A stretch of 64,000 nt of DNA from Nocardioides sp. 1609 (GTDB taxonomy: Bacteria > Actinomycetota > Actinomycetes > Propionibacteriales > Nocardioidaceae): the NCBI RefSeq assembly GCF_004522105.1, contig NZ_SPUJ01000003.1, forward strand, positions 124,001 through 188,000, written 5' to 3'. The notes beneath the pieces are model-generated. The model ran no database searches. It saw nothing but the letters and a program-made list of their open reading frames with translations, and was not told the DNA's origin. Each line of letters starts with the position of its first letter. Positions within the stretch are counted from its first letter, which is position 1. A program made the position numbers and the translations under genes. Of this stretch, positions 1-9,018 are shown in pieces.

Positions 1-61
1 CCTCCGGACCGGTCTCGGGAGTCGTCTCGGGGCTGGTCTCGGGCACAGACTGGTCAGACAC
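1..61 (-). CDS. gyrB: Probable DNA gyrase subunit B, N-terminal fragment
   Basis: A GTG at 61 on the minus strand opens a frame that runs off the left edge. A strong ribosome binding site (GGAGAGG) lies about 7 nt upstream. Only 20 residues are visible, rich in P, E and T, with no recognisable domain. Assignment to gyrB is inference from gene order: in actinobacteria gyrB follows dnaN, recF and dciA on the same strand, and variable acidic N-terminal tails are common there. A different gene cannot be excluded. Confidence 0.5.
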   Translation of the reverse strand, partial: MSDQSVPETSPETTPETGPE

Positions 62-424
62 GCGCGGGCCTCTCCGGAGGGTTGAGCAGACATGACGAAG
101 GTCGCGGCACGCAGGTCCGAGATGGCGGGACCGGAGTGCGGGCGACCTCGGGCCCCATGCTACCGCTCCACGGGCCGCAATTCACGCGCGCCGCCCGGGG
201 CGGGGGCCCGGCCGGGTGCAGAAGCGGCCCTCTGCGGCCCGTGAACGGGTCCTGGACGGCCCCGGAGGGGGGTGTCCTGGTCCCGGTACGGAGTCCGGCC
301 CCTCAGATCGGCTGCACGGCGTCCACGTCGGTCCCGGGACTCCCGGGCCGCACCCGGGGTGTGAACTCCGGCGCGACGGTGCATGATCACCGCGTCGCGC
401 CCACTCCCCCGCCCGGAGGCAGAT
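62..424. other. Intergenic region, no gene seen
   Basis: This 363-bp stretch lies between the divergent gyrB-like start and the YidD-like gene. It holds the ribosome binding site for the minus-strand gene (around 72-80) and GGAGG at 415-419 for the plus-strand gene. The open frames across it have no recognisable protein sequence. No hairpin or repeat was seen. Confidence 0.5.
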
Positions 425-844
425 GTGTCCACGCCGTACCGCCGCTTCCAGCACTGGCGCGCCGAGCGCCGTCGCCGCAGGAAGGGCGGGTGCGACGGGC
501 TCGACGCCTGCGGCGAGTGCGGCTGCGACCTGTTCCTGCTATCTCCGCTGCTCCTGGCGCGGGTGCTGCTCGGCTCCTTCGGCGCCGGCGCCGTCGACCC
601 GTACATCGTGCGCCCGGCCCGGTCCGGTGGCCGGGGGGCTGCGCGCCTGGTGCGGTCCTACCAGCTCCACGTCTCCGCCCGCCGCGCCCGCCCGGTCTGC
701 CGGATGACGCCGACCTGCTCGCGCTACGGACTGCAGGCGCTGTCCGCGCACGGGCTGCTGCGTGGCACCTGGTTGATCGCCCGGCGGCTGCGGCGCTGCG
801 GCCGGGCCGACGTCACCCTCGACCCGGTCCCCTCGCGCCGCTGA
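425..844 (+). CDS. YidD-family membrane protein insertion efficiency factor, second copy
   Basis: The 139-residue protein contains the YidD signature at about residues 96-125: P-T-C-S-R-Y-G, an HG pair, and ARRLRRC. YidD proteins are small amphipathic factors associated with YidC/SecYEG insertion. This is a second homologue; the canonical one lies at 9015-9311 beside rnpA and yidC. It differs by a basic N-terminus, a cysteine cluster (CDGLDACGECGCD, about residues 22-34) and a following hydrophobic segment. The GTG at 425 is preferred over the ATG at 383 because GGAGG precedes it by 5 nt. It stands alone between gyrB and dciA on the opposite strand. The family is clear; a specialised role is unknown. 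Confidence 0.75.
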   Translation: MSTPYRRFQHWRAERRRRRKGGCDGLDACGECGCDLFLLSPLLLARVLLGSFGAGAVDPYIVRPARSGGRGAARLVRSYQLHVSARRARPVCRMTPTCSRYGLQALSAHGLLRGTWLIARRLRRCGRADVTLDPVPSRR

Positions 845-901
845 GACCGGCCCGGTCCGGCCGGCGCGTGCGGAGGCTGGTCTCTCCGGTGCCCCAGCCG
901 C

Positions 902-960
902 GCAATTGCCGCGAATTGGCCGGTCTCGGGCCGCCGCGTTGACCATCCCGCGGCAATTGC
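902..960. repeat. GCAATTGCCG inverted-repeat element, copy 1
   Basis: A 59-bp element with arms GCAATTGCCGCG (902-913) and CGCGGCAATTGC (949-960), which are perfect 12-bp inverted repeats. The terminal GCAATTGC is itself self-complementary. It lies between the YidD-like gene and the 3' end of dciA. Three related copies are at 28058-28117, 31279-31337 and 32449-32507, all intergenic. Confidence 0.8.
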
Positions 961-1011
961 ACTCGTCCGGCCACCACGGAGAGCCGGCGCCGGCACCCGC
1001 ACGACCGCCGC

Positions 1012-1593
1012 TCAGCCGTAGGTGTCGCGGGGCCCGCGACCGTCGCGGGTCGAGCGCCGGCCCTTCTTCCAGGTCGGCAGGTGCGGACCGAGCACCTCCA
1101 GCACCCGCACCGTGCCCGGGCCCAGGTCGGCGTTGAGCCGGCCGAGGACGGTCGGGGTGAGCAGCTTGAGCTGGGTCGCCCAGGCCGTGGAGTCGGTGCG
1201 GACCACCAGGACCCCGTCGTTGAACGACTCCGGCGTGCAGTGCGCGGCGACGTCGTCGCCGACCAGGTCGGGCCACCGGGCGAAGACGCCGCGCATCCGC
1301 AGCGGGAGCTCCCAACCGCCGCGGCCGACCAGGCGGGCGACCTCGCCCTCGAGCAGCTGCGGGTCGCGCTCGTCCGGGTGTGCCCCGGAGAGCCGGCCGC
1401 GGCGGCGGTCGTCGGTCGGCGTGCTGCCCTGGACCGGACGCTGCCGGCGCCTGCGGCGGGCGGCCGGCGTCGTCCCCGCGGTGGCGCGGGTGATCTGGCG
1501 GGCGAGGTCGAGGCCGTCGTCGTCGCGGGGCGCGGCGGCCGGTCCGTCCGTCTGGTCGGCGGCGGCGGTGTCGTCGTCGTCAGTCGGGCTCAC
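1012..1593 (-). CDS. dciA: DciA-like protein (DUF721), replicative helicase loader factor
   Basis: 193 residues with a disordered basic N-terminus and a C-terminal DUF721 domain (about residues 80-175, with the WPDLVG and [11 protein letters not shown] segments). DUF721/DciA proteins assist loading of the DnaB helicase in bacteria lacking DnaC/DnaI. Its GTG at 1593 overlaps the end of recF by 14 nt, so the two are probably translationally coupled. The recF-dciA-gyrB order is typical of actinobacteria. Confidence 0.88.
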   Translation of the reverse strand: MSPTDDDDTAAADQTDGPAAAPRDDDGLDLARQITRATAGTTPAARRRRRQRPVQGSTPTDDRRRGRLSGAHPDERDPQLLEGEVARLVGRGGWELPLRMRGVFARWPDLVGDDVAAHCTPESFNDGVLVVRTDSTAWATQLKLLTPTVLGRLNADLGPGTVRVLEVLGPHLPTWKKGRRSTRDGRGPRDTYG

Positions 1594-2776
1594 GGGTCAC
1601 CTCACCCCCGCCGACCAGGTAGCGGACGCCGGCCAGCACGGCCGGCACGTCCTCGGGGACGGCGGCGGTGACCAGCACCTGCTCGGCGTCCGCGACGAGG
1701 GCCGCCAGCTGGGCCCGCCGCTCGGAGTCGAGCTCGGCGAACACGTCGTCGAGGATGAGGATCGGGTCGTCGCCGTCGGCGCGCAGCAGGTCGTAGGCCG
1801 CCAGCCGGAGCGCCAGCGCGAAGGACCAGCTCTCCCCGTGCGAGGCGTAGCCCTTGACCGGCAGCCGGGTTCCGGCGGCGTCGGACGAGCCGGTGTGGGA
1901 GAGCCCGAGCGACAGCAGGAGGTCGTCGCGGTGCGGTCCGACGAGGCAGACGCCGCGGTCCAGCTCGTCGTTGCGACGGCGTCCGAGCTCGGCGAGCAGT
2001 GCCTCGGTCAGGTCGCCGCGGTCGGGGGCGTGCGGGGAGGCCACGACCGAACCGGGGAGCTCGAACGACGAGCGGTAGGCGATGTCGGCGTCCTCGCGGG
2101 TCGCGCCGCGCGCGACGGTGGCGTAGGCGGCGCCGACGTAGGGGCGCAGCAGCTCGACCAGGGCGATCCGCTCGGCGAGCAGCTCGGCGCCGGCGCGGGC
2201 CAGGTGGGCGTCCCACACGTCGAGGGTCGACAGGGCGGCGTCCTGGCTGCTGGAGCCGCGCCGGGCGTGGCCGGCGGTCTTGAGGAGGGTGGCGCGCTGC
2301 TTGAGGATCCGGTCGAGGTCGGAGAGGGTCCCGCTCAGCCGGGGGGCGCGGAGCACCAGCAGGTCGTCGAGGAACCGGCGCCGGTCGCCGGGGTCTCCCT
2401 TGACCAGGGTGAGGTCCTCGGGGGAGAAGACGACCGTGCGCACCAGCCCGACCAGGTCGCGCACCCGCGGCAGCGGCGACTTGTTGATCCGCGCCTTGTT
2501 GGCCCGGCCCGGGTTGAGCTCGACCTCGAGCACCGCCGTGCGGCCGTCCTTGACGACCGCCGCGCGCACCACCGCCTGGGGAGCCCCCGCCCTGATCAGC
2601 GGCGCGTCGCTCGAGACCCGGTGCGACGAGAGGCGCGAGAGGTAGTCGATCGCCTCGACCAGGTTGGTCTTGCCCTGCCCGTTTCGCCCGACGAACGCCG
2701 TCACGCCGGGACCGAGCGGCACGTCCACGAGCGTGTAGGAGCGGAAGTTGTGGAGCGCCAGGTGGGAGACGTGCAC
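1580..2776 (-). CDS. recF: DNA replication and repair protein RecF
   Basis: 398 residues, the usual RecF length. An SMC-like ATPase that loads RecA at single-strand gaps. Walker A is GRNGQGKT (residues 30-37); the signature and Walker B ([11 protein letters not shown]) lie near the C-terminus. The GTG start at 2776 has GGAG about 8 nt upstream. It is separated from gnd by two plus-strand genes, so it has its own promoter in the 109-bp gap to 2886. Confidence 0.97.
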   Translation of the reverse strand: MHVSHLALHNFRSYTLVDVPLGPGVTAFVGRNGQGKTNLVEAIDYLSRLSSHRVSSDAPLIRAGAPQAVVRAAVVKDGRTAVLEVELNPGRANKARINKSPLPRVRDLVGLVRTVVFSPEDLTLVKGDPGDRRRFLDDLLVLRAPRLSGTLSDLDRILKQRATLLKTAGHARRGSSSQDAALSTLDVWDAHLARAGAELLAERIALVELLRPYVGAAYATVARGATREDADIAYRSSFELPGSVVASPHAPDRGDLTEALLAELGRRRNDELDRGVCLVGPHRDDLLLSLGLSHTGSSDAAGTRLPVKGYASHGESWSFALALRLAAYDLLRADGDDPILILDDVFAELDSERRAQLAALVADAEQVLVTAAVPEDVPAVLAGVRYLVGGGEVTREPD

Positions 2777-2873
2777 CCCGTCGCTCCGTTCCCGCCCACC
2801 GGGTCGACCCCGGTTCGACCCTGGTTCTCGCGCGGCACGTGGTCGTGCTGCTCCACCGAGAGCCTACGGTCCG

Positions 2874-2879
2874 TAGTCT
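2874..2879 (+). promoter_or_regulatory. Probable -10 box, leaderless start of the GYF_2/TM2 gene
   Basis: TAGTCT fits the actinobacterial TANNNT -10 consensus and ends 6 nt before the ATG at 2886. That spacing places transcription initiation at or next to the start codon. No Shine-Dalgarno sequence is present, which supports a leaderless mRNA. No clear -35 was found. Confidence 0.5.
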
Positions 2880-2885
2880 TCGGCC

Positions 2886-3425
2886 ATGACCGAAGACCCG
2901 CTCGCGAAGCAGCCCCCTGAGAACAGCAACCCCTACGGCCAGCCCCAGCCGCCGCCGCAGGCCCCGCCGCAGGGCCAGTACGGCCAGCAGCCCACCCCCT
3001 ACGGCCAGCCCCAGCAGGGCTACGGACAGCCCCAGCCCGGGTACGCCGGCCAGGGCGGCCCCACCGGGCCGTTCTTCATCTCCGCCATGGGCGGCGAGCA
3101 GGGCCCGCTCGACATCAACCAGCTCGCGCAGATGGCGACCGGCGGCAGCATCAAGGGCGAGACCATGGTCCGCACCCAGCAGAACCAGAACTGGTTCCCG
3201 GCCAAGCAGGTGCCCGGCCTGTTCTCGCAGAAGGAGTGGCTGACCACCCTGCTGCTCTCGGTGCTCCTCGGCGGCCTCGGCGTCGACCGGTTCTACCTCG
3301 GCCACATCGGCCTCGGCATCGCCAAGCTCGTCACCCTCGGCGGCTGCGGCATCTGGTCGATCATCGACATCGTCCTCGTCGCGATGCGCAAGATCACCGA
3401 CTCCGATGGACGCCCGCTCGCCTGA
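2886..3425 (+). CDS. GYF_2 plus TM2 domain membrane protein
   Basis: 179 residues. Residues 1-60 are a low-complexity YGQPQ-type segment. Residues about 61-115 resemble a GYF_2 domain (FFISAMGGEQGPLDINQL). Residues about 117-175 form a TM2 domain with two hydrophobic helices around DRFYLGHIGLGI. TM2 proteins are widespread small membrane proteins without an assigned biochemical role. The next gene overlaps its 3' end by 20 nt, so the two form an operon. Confidence 0.85.
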   Translation: MTEDPLAKQPPENSNPYGQPQPPPQAPPQGQYGQQPTPYGQPQQGYGQPQPGYAGQGGPTGPFFISAMGGEQGPLDINQLAQMATGGSIKGETMVRTQQNQNWFPAKQVPGLFSQKEWLTTLLLSVLLGGLGVDRFYLGHIGLGIAKLVTLGGCGIWSIIDIVLVAMRKITDSDGRPLA

Positions 3426-3816
3426 GCGCCGATCCCGGCTCCCGGTCGCCGGCTCCGAGTGGGTCGCGGCCGGGGGTCTCGTGGCGCTCGGCGCCAGCTT
3501 CGTCCTGAGCCCGAGCGGCGTCGACGACGGTCCGGTCATCTGCCCGTTCCGCCGGGTGACCGGTCTCCCGTGCCCCGGCTGCGGGCTGACCCGGTCCTGG
3601 GTCGACCTGGCGCACGGTGACCTCGCCGGGGCGTGGTCGATGAACCCGTTCGGGATCGTCCTGGTCGCGGCCCTCGTCGTGCTCGTGGTCGGCGTCGTCC
3701 GGGCCCGCATGCGCGGCCAGGCCCCGCCACGGCTCGATACCTGGCTCCGCAGGCCCACCGTCCTGGTCGTGCTCGCGGTCTGGCTGGTGTTCGGCGTCGT
3801 CCGGATGACCGCCTGA
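3406..3816 (+). CDS. DUF2752 membrane protein
   Basis: 136 residues with the DUF2752 hallmark ICPFRRVTGLPCPGCGLTRS (about residues 45-64) and about three hydrophobic helices. The cysteine-rich CPxCG motif is conserved in the family; the function is unknown. It overlaps the preceding TM2 gene by 20 nt, and DUF2752 and TM2 proteins are often neighbours in actinobacteria. It converges on gnd with a 28-nt gap. Confidence 0.85.
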   Translation: MDARSPERRSRLPVAGSEWVAAGGLVALGASFVLSPSGVDDGPVICPFRRVTGLPCPGCGLTRSWVDLAHGDLAGAWSMNPFGIVLVAALVVLVVGVVRARMRGQAPPRLDTWLRRPTVLVVLAVWLVFGVVRMTA

Positions 3817-3844
3817 GACCCGCCGCGGGGCTGGGCCGGCCCGG

Positions 3845-4756
3845 TCAGCCGTGGTCGGCGTCGCCGCCCGGCGGCGGGGCGGTGTGCACGGCGTGGCCGC
3901 CGAACTGGTTGCGCATCGCGGCGACGGCCTTCATCGCCGGGCTGTCGTCCTGGCGCGAGGTGAAGCGCGCGAACAGCGACGCGGCGATCACGTGCATCGG
4001 GACCGCGTTGTCGATGGCGGCCTGCACGGTCCAGCGTCCCTCGCCCGAGTCGTCGGCGTAGCCGCGCAGCTGCTCGAGGTGCTCGTCCTCGTCGATGGCG
4101 GCGGTGAGCAGGTCCAGCAGCCAGGAGCGGATCACGGTGCCGGTGCGCCAGGAGTCGAACACCGCGGGGACGTCCTCGACGAGGTCGACCGCCTCGAGCA
4201 GCTCCCAGCCCTCGGCGTAGGCCTGCATCATCGCGTACTCGATGCCGTTGTGGACCATCTTGGCGAAGTGGCCCGCGCCGGGCTTGCGGCCCGCGTGCAC
4301 GTAGCCGCCGTCGGCGGGCTTGAGCGCGTCGAGGGCCGGCTGGACCTTCGCGACGTCGGCAGCCGCGCCGCCGACCATCAGGGCGTAGCCGTTCTTCAGG
4401 CCCCACACGCCGCCGGAGACGCCGCAGTCGACGAACCCGATGCCGGTCGCGGACAGCATCTCCGCGTTCGCCTGGTCGTCGGTCCACCTCGAGTTGCCAC
4501 CGTCGACGACGAGGTCGCCCTCGGTCAGCAGGCCCCCGAGCTCGGCGATCGTCGAGCGCGTCGGGTCACCGGCCGGCACCATCACCCAGACCACCCGGGG
4601 ACCGTCGGCGGGCAGCGCCTCGACGAGGGCAGCCAGGCTGTCGACGTCGGCGAGGTCGGGGTTGCGGTCGTAGCCGACCACGGTGAGACCGGCGTCGCGC
4701 ATCCGGGTGCGCATGTTGCCACCCATCTTGCCGAGTCCGACGAGTCCGATGTGCAT
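3845..4756 (-). CDS. gnd: 6-phosphogluconate dehydrogenase (decarboxylating), short form
   Basis: 303 residues, the length of the short actinobacterial form. It oxidises 6-phosphogluconate to ribulose 5-phosphate in the pentose phosphate pathway. The Rossmann motif GLGKMGGNM is at residues 7-15, VDGGNS is near 90, and the catalytic KMVHN region is near residues 165-169. It lies downstream of dnaN on the same strand with a 40-nt gap, the gene order seen in other actinobacterial origin regions. Confidence 0.93.
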   Translation of the reverse strand: MHIGLVGLGKMGGNMRTRMRDAGLTVVGYDRNPDLADVDSLAALVEALPADGPRVVWVMVPAGDPTRSTIAELGGLLTEGDLVVDGGNSRWTDDQANAEMLSATGIGFVDCGVSGGVWGLKNGYALMVGGAAADVAKVQPALDALKPADGGYVHAGRKPGAGHFAKMVHNGIEYAMMQAYAEGWELLEAVDLVEDVPAVFDSWRTGTVIRSWLLDLLTAAIDEDEHLEQLRGYADDSGEGRWTVQAAIDNAVPMHVIAASLFARFTSRQDDSPAMKAVAAMRNQFGGHAVHTAPPPGGDADHG

Positions 4757-4796
4757 GCAAGCCTCCGAGGTCGGGGTTCAGGCGGTCAGGGGTGGG

Positions 4797-5942
4797 TCAG
4801 GAGAGCAGTCGGCGCGGCATCAGCAGGTAGCGGAACCCGGGGTCGTTGCTCTCGTCGCCGTCGGGGACCAGGCCGCTGATGACGACCGGCTTGGACGCCT
4901 GGGTGAAGGCGAGCTCGACGACCGCCTGGTCGATGGCGCCCAGGCCGTCGAGCAGGAACTGCGGGTTGAAGCCCGTGGTGAGCTCCTCGCCCTGGATCGT
5001 CGCCGGGATCGACTCCGAGGCCTGCGCCTCGTCGCCCGATCCGGCGTCGAGGGTGAGGACGCCGTCGCCGAACTTCAGCTGGACGGCGGTGTTGCGCTCG
5101 GCGACGAGCGCCACCCGCTTCACGGTCTCGATCAGCGCGGCCTTGTCGACCTGCGCGGTCGTGAGCTTCTCGTTGGGGAACAGGCTGCGCACCTTGGGGA
5201 ACTCGCCGTCGAGGAGGCGCGTCGTCGTGCGGCGCACCCCGCCGGGTCCGACGCCCTCGAAGCCGATCAGGCCCTCGCCCGTGCCGCTGTTCGACAGGGC
5301 GATGGTGACCTCGCTACCGGAGGTGAGCGACTTGGCGGTGTCGCCGAGCACCTTGGCCGGCACCAGCGCGGCGACCGACTCGTCCGGCGTCCGCGGGTCC
5401 CAACCGAGCTCGCGGTGCGAGAGACGGAACCGGTCGGTGGCCAGCAAGGAGATGGTGGAGCCGTCGATCTCCACCCGGACGCCGGTGAGCACGGGCAGCA
5501 TGTCGTCGCGTCCGGCGGCGGTCACGGCCTGGGCGACGGCGTGCGCGAAGACGTCGCTCTGCACGGTGCCCGTGGCCTGCGGCATGTCGGGGATGGTCGG
5601 GTAGTCCTCGACCGGCATGGTCTGGAGGCTGAAGCGGGCCGAGCCGCACGTGAGCGAGACCCGGGTCCCGTCGATCACCATCTCGACCGGCTTGGCCGGG
5701 AGGCTGCGGCAGATGTCGGCGAGGAGGCGGCCGCTGACCAGCGCCTTGCCCTCGTCCTGGACGTCGGCGCGCAACGTCGCGCGGGCCGACGTCTCGTAGT
5801 CGAACGTCGACAGGACGAGCCCGTCGTCGGTGGCCTCGATGAGCAGGCCGGCGAGGACCGGGGCACTGGGACGGACCGGGAGGCTGCGGGCAGCCCAGGC
5901 GACGGCATCGGCGAGCACGTCGCGTTCGACTCGGAACTTCAC
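4797..5942 (-). CDS. dnaN: DNA polymerase III beta sliding clamp
   Basis: 381 residues across three DNA-clamp domains, ending with the family-typical YLLMPRRLLS tail (MPMRL-like). It tethers the replicative polymerase to DNA. The GTG start at 5942 has AAGGA 8 nt upstream. It lies immediately downstream of oriC and is read away from dnaA in the usual dnaA-oriC-dnaN order. Confidence 0.98.
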   Translation of the reverse strand: MKFRVERDVLADAVAWAARSLPVRPSAPVLAGLLIEATDDGLVLSTFDYETSARATLRADVQDEGKALVSGRLLADICRSLPAKPVEMVIDGTRVSLTCGSARFSLQTMPVEDYPTIPDMPQATGTVQSDVFAHAVAQAVTAAGRDDMLPVLTGVRVEIDGSTISLLATDRFRLSHRELGWDPRTPDESVAALVPAKVLGDTAKSLTSGSEVTIALSNSGTGEGLIGFEGVGPGGVRRTTTRLLDGEFPKVRSLFPNEKLTTAQVDKAALIETVKRVALVAERNTAVQLKFGDGVLTLDAGSGDEAQASESIPATIQGEELTTGFNPQFLLDGLGAIDQAVVELAFTQASKPVVISGLVPDGDESNDPGFRYLLMPRRLLS

Positions 5943-6387
5943 GTCAGGGTCCTTCGAGGTGTTCGCGGTGGGTCGACCGGCGATCCGGCCGGTCGGTCAG
6001 GCAGTCCGTGGTGCCGCGGGCCGGGTGGGTGGCCTGCGTTCGGGGTTCGCATCCTGCCACGCGTGCCCCGTCGTCCACAGGGGGTGGGCCGGATGGAGTA
6101 CGACCGATGATCGATGCGTAGATGGGCTCGTAGCAGTCGTAGGAGCTGTGGGATCTGTGGATGAACCACGTCGTCGCAGGTCGTCAGGCATGAACGTCCT
6201 CCACAGGGGCTGTGGAGAAGGGTGTGCGACCAGCGTCGGGGGCTGTGCACCGGCGCGGGTCGTGCCCGACCTCGTCCACAGTCATCCACAGATCCTCCCC
6301 GTGTAGTTCGGACCCTCGCCGGAGGTTCGTCCACAGGCGGACGACACGAACCGACCGCCGGTCCGGGACCCGCGCACGACGGGGGCC
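5943..6387. other. oriC: Replication origin (oriC), dnaA-dnaN intergenic region
   Basis: 445 bp between dnaN and dnaA with several DnaA-box-like 9-mers (consensus TTGTCCACA): TCGTCCACA at 6071-6079, 6272-6280 and 6327-6335; TCATCCACA at 6282-6290; TCCTCCACA at 6197-6205; and, reversed, TGTGGATGA at 6156-6164 and TGTGGAGAA at 6211-6219. All carry one or two mismatches, as is common for GC-rich actinobacterial origins with many weak boxes. Position between dnaA and dnaN matches Streptomyces and Mycobacterium oriC. No obvious AT-rich unwinding tract is visible. Confidence 0.85.
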
Positions 6388-7881
6388 TCAGGACTGACGG
6401 GCCTGCATCTTGACCCGGTTGGTGAGCTCGCTGACCTGGTTGAAGACCGCGCGACGCTCGCCGAGCAGCTGGTTGATCTTGCGCTCGGCGTACATGACGG
6501 TGGTGTGGTCGCGGTTGCCGAACTGGGCGCCGATCTTCGGCAGCGACAGGTCGGTGAGCTCGCGGCACAGGTACATCGCGATCTGGCGCGCGATGACCAG
6601 GTGCCGCCCGCGGCTCGGTCCGGTGAGCTCGGCGATGTCGAGGCCGAAGTACGCCGCGGTCTGGGCGATGATGAGGGGCGCGGTGATCTCGGGCTCGCCG
6701 CCCTCGGGGATCAGGTCCTTCAGGACGATCTCGGCCAGGGTCATGTCGACCTCCTGGCGGTTGAGGTTGGCGAAGGCCGTGACCCGGATGAGGGCGCCCT
6801 CGAGCTCGCGGATGTTGGTCTGGATCTTCGAGGCGATGAACTCGAGCACGTCGGGCGGGGCGGTGAGCCGGTCCATCGCCGCCTTCTTGCGCAGGATCGC
6901 GATCCGCGTCTCGAGGTCGGGCGGCTGGACGTCGGTGATGAGGCCCCACTCGAACCGGTTGCGCAGCCGGTCCTCGAGCGCCTCGAGCCGCTTGGGTGCT
7001 CGGTCCGAGGTCAGCACGATCTGTTTGTTGGCGTTGTGCAGGGTGTTGAAGGTGTGGAAGAACTCCTCCTGCGTCTGGGTCTTGCCCTCCAGGAACTGGA
7101 TGTCGTCGATGAGCAGGACGTCGACCTCGCGGTAGCGACGCTTGAACCGGTCCTGGCGGTCGTCGCGGATCGCGTTGATGAACTCGTTGGTGAACTCCTC
7201 GCTCGACACGTAGCGCACCTTGGCGCCGGTGTAGAGGCTGCGCACGTAGTGCCCGATCGCGTGCAGGAGGTGGGTCTTCCCCAGACCGGAGTCGCCGTAG
7301 ACGAGCAGCGGGTTGTAGGCCTTGCCGGGCGCCTCGGCGACGGCGACGGCGGCGGCGTGCGGGAACCGGTTGGACGATCCGATGACGAAGGTCTCGAAGG
7401 TGTACTTGGGGTTGAGGCGCGTCTCGAGGGCCGAGCCCTTGCTGGGGTCGGCGCCGAGGAGCTGGTCGCGGTCACGCTCGCGTGGCTGCGGCTCGACGGC
7501 CGGCGTGGAATGTGTCGACATGTCGACATGTCCACTTGTCGATACGCCATGACGGCTGTCGTCGAGGGTGTCGTCACCGAGCTCGGGGTTGACCGTCACG
7601 AGGATGCGGATCTCGTGGCCGAACCGATCGGTGAGGGCGTCCTCCAGCTGACCGCGCAGCCGGCCCTCGAGCTGGGAGCGGGTGAAGTCGTTGGGCACCG
7701 CGACGATCGCGGTCTTCTCGTGCAGGGTCACCGGCTGGCTGTCGCGCAACCACGCCTGCTGGTGGGGCTGGAGGTCGTCGACGACCGAGCGCCAGGCGTC
7801 GTCGAGGTCCGGGACCTCGGCCGGCCGGTCGGGCCCGCCCCCGGGTCCGTCGGTGGGGCGGCTGAGCGCGTCGTCGGTCAC
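6388..7881 (-). CDS. dnaA: Chromosomal replication initiator DnaA
   Basis: 497 residues from the GTG at 7881, chosen because AGGAG lies 8 nt upstream; the frame stays open further but without a ribosome binding site. It has the N-terminal domain I, a variable domain II (about residues 85-150), the AAA+ domain with Walker A GDSGLGKT, Walker B VLLIDDIQFL, and a C-terminal DNA-binding domain with GNRDHTTVMYAERKI. It initiates replication by binding boxes in oriC. The domain II segment encodes an unusual run of SalI-type palindromes (see 7513-7544). Confidence 0.98.
   Translation of the reverse strand: MTDDALSRPTDGPGGGPDRPAEVPDLDDAWRSVVDDLQPHQQAWLRDSQPVTLHEKTAIVAVPNDFTRSQLEGRLRGQLEDALTDRFGHEIRILVTVNPELGDDTLDDSRHGVSTSGHVDMSTHSTPAVEPQPRERDRDQLLGADPSKGSALETRLNPKYTFETFVIGSSNRFPHAAAVAVAEAPGKAYNPLLVYGDSGLGKTHLLHAIGHYVRSLYTGAKVRYVSSEEFTNEFINAIRDDRQDRFKRRYREVDVLLIDDIQFLEGKTQTQEEFFHTFNTLHNANKQIVLTSDRAPKRLEALEDRLRNRFEWGLITDVQPPDLETRIAILRKKAAMDRLTAPPDVLEFIASKIQTNIRELEGALIRVTAFANLNRQEVDMTLAEIVLKDLIPEGGEPEITAPLIIAQTAAYFGLDIAELTGPSRGRHLVIARQIAMYLCRELTDLSLPKIGAQFGNRDHTTVMYAERKINQLLGERRAVFNQVSELTNRVKMQARQS
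7513..7544. repeat. Palindrome cluster inside dnaA domain II
   Basis: Two overlapping GTCGAC-centred palindromes (TGTCGACA at 7513-7520, CATGTCGACATG at 7519-7530) are followed by ACTTGTCGATA (7534-7544). A related perfect palindrome, ACTTGTCGACAAGT, occurs just after parB at 14082-14095. The codons give HVDMSTHS in a variable linker, so the DNA motif may matter more than the protein sequence. Confidence 0.5.
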
Positions 7882-8234
7882 GGGTGAGGCTCCTGCTTCG
7901 TCGGGGTGGTGCATACGCCCACGATCCCCTGGAGATCGTGATCCACAGGTTTGTCCACAGGATGTGAACCAGGCGCGAGGCCTGTGGAGGGCGCCGTCCG
8001 GAGAGCCGTCCAACACGCTGGGAACCTCGGCCCGCGCGATGTCTGCGCAGGTCAGCGGCCCTCGACGGGGTGTTCCGACCGGATCGACCTCCGGTGGGGG
8101 GCGACCGTGGTCGGCGGTTGGCAGGGACTCCCGGACACCGCGAAACTAACCCGCCCGCCGCGAGCCGGGCAAGCTGTTGTCCACAGGGTCGGTCTCGGGC
8201 CTGTGCAGAACTCGCGCCGGCTCGCGGCGCCGGT
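7882..8234. promoter_or_regulatory. dnaA upstream region with DnaA boxes
   Basis: The dnaA leader holds two perfect DnaA boxes, TTGTCCACA at 7951-7959 and 8177-8185, and a near match, TGATCCACA, at 7939-7947. They suggest DnaA autoregulation and possibly an extension of the origin upstream of dnaA. No coding sequence was recognised. The dnaA promoter itself could not be pinned down. Confidence 0.65.
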
Positions 8235-8264
8235 TTGACCCTGTCTCGCGCCAACGCGTACCGT
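8235..8264 (+). promoter_or_regulatory. Probable housekeeping-sigma promoter of rpmH operon
   Basis: TTGACC at 8235-8240 and TACCGT at 8259-8264 are separated by 18 bp, a good match to the actinobacterial primary-sigma promoter. It precedes rpmH by about 180 bp, implying a long leader. It would drive rpmH-rnpA-yidD-yidC-jag. Confidence 0.65.
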
Positions 8265-8446
8265 TCATTGGTCACCCGGGGTCGACCGGTGCCGCATGTC
8301 CACGGAGCTCACACCTCCGCGGACGGGCGGTGCCAGCCGAACGGCGGGCCGCTCGTGCGTCACCTCGATGCTCGCAGTGGTCGCGCGGTCAGGCTTGCAC
8401 AGCACACGACCGGTGTGACCCCCGGACCGATCAACGAAGGAATGCC

Positions 8447-8584
8447 GTGAGCAAGCGCACCTACCAGCCGAACAACCGTCGTCGTCACAAGGTGCACGGG
8501 TTCCGTCTCCGCATGCGCACCCGTGCCGGCCGAGCGATCCTGTCGGACCGCCGCCGCAAGGGGCGCAAGAGCCTGGCCGTCTGA
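8447..8584 (+). CDS. rpmH: 50S ribosomal protein L34
   Basis: 45 residues, [19 protein letters not shown] followed by the invariant MRTRAGRAI and a basic tail, an essentially full-length L34. GTG start at 8447 with GAAGGA 6 nt upstream. First gene of the conserved rpmH-rnpA-yidD-yidC cluster, reading away from dnaA. Confidence 0.99.
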   Translation: MSKRTYQPNNRRRHKVHGFRLRMRTRAGRAILSDRRRKGRKSLAV

Positions 8585-8640
8585 GCCTCCGCTCAGCAGC
8601 CACGCTCCAGCGCCCCGGCCGACCCATCACTGTCGGCGCC

Positions 8641-9018
8641 GTGCTGCCCGCAGCACACCGCCTGACCGACGCCGCCTCGTTCCGCGACGCGTCGCGTCGG
8701 GGCAGGCGCGCCTCGAGCCCCCACCTGGTCACCCATCTCTGGGTCGACGAGGGTGCGGGGCCGCTGGGCGTGGCGTCCGGGACGCCGGCGCGGGTCGGCT
8801 TCGTCGTCAGCAAGGCGGTCGGGAACGCCGTGGTCCGCAACCGGGTGAAGCGGCGGCTCAGGCACCTGAGCCGGTCGTGGGTGGCCGCGCTGCCGTCGTC
8901 CTCGCTGCTCGTGGTTCGGGCGCTCCCGGCCGCGGCCGACGCGTCGTACGCCGAGCTGGGCGACGACCTGGCGCGCTGCCTGCGCCGCTCCGGCCTCGAG
9001 GGGCGGTTCGGCTCGTGA
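8641..9018 (+). CDS. rnpA: Ribonuclease P protein component
   Basis: 125 residues with the RNR motif region AVVRNRVKRRLRHL (about residues 62-75) that binds the RNase P RNA. It supports tRNA 5' maturation. GTG start at 8641, 56 nt after rpmH; the next gene overlaps its stop codon by 4 nt. Confidence 0.97.
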   Translation: MLPAAHRLTDAASFRDASRRGRRASSPHLVTHLWVDEGAGPLGVASGTPARVGFVVSKAVGNAVVRNRVKRRLRHLSRSWVAALPSSSLLVVRALPAAADASYAELGDDLARCLRRSGLEGRFGS

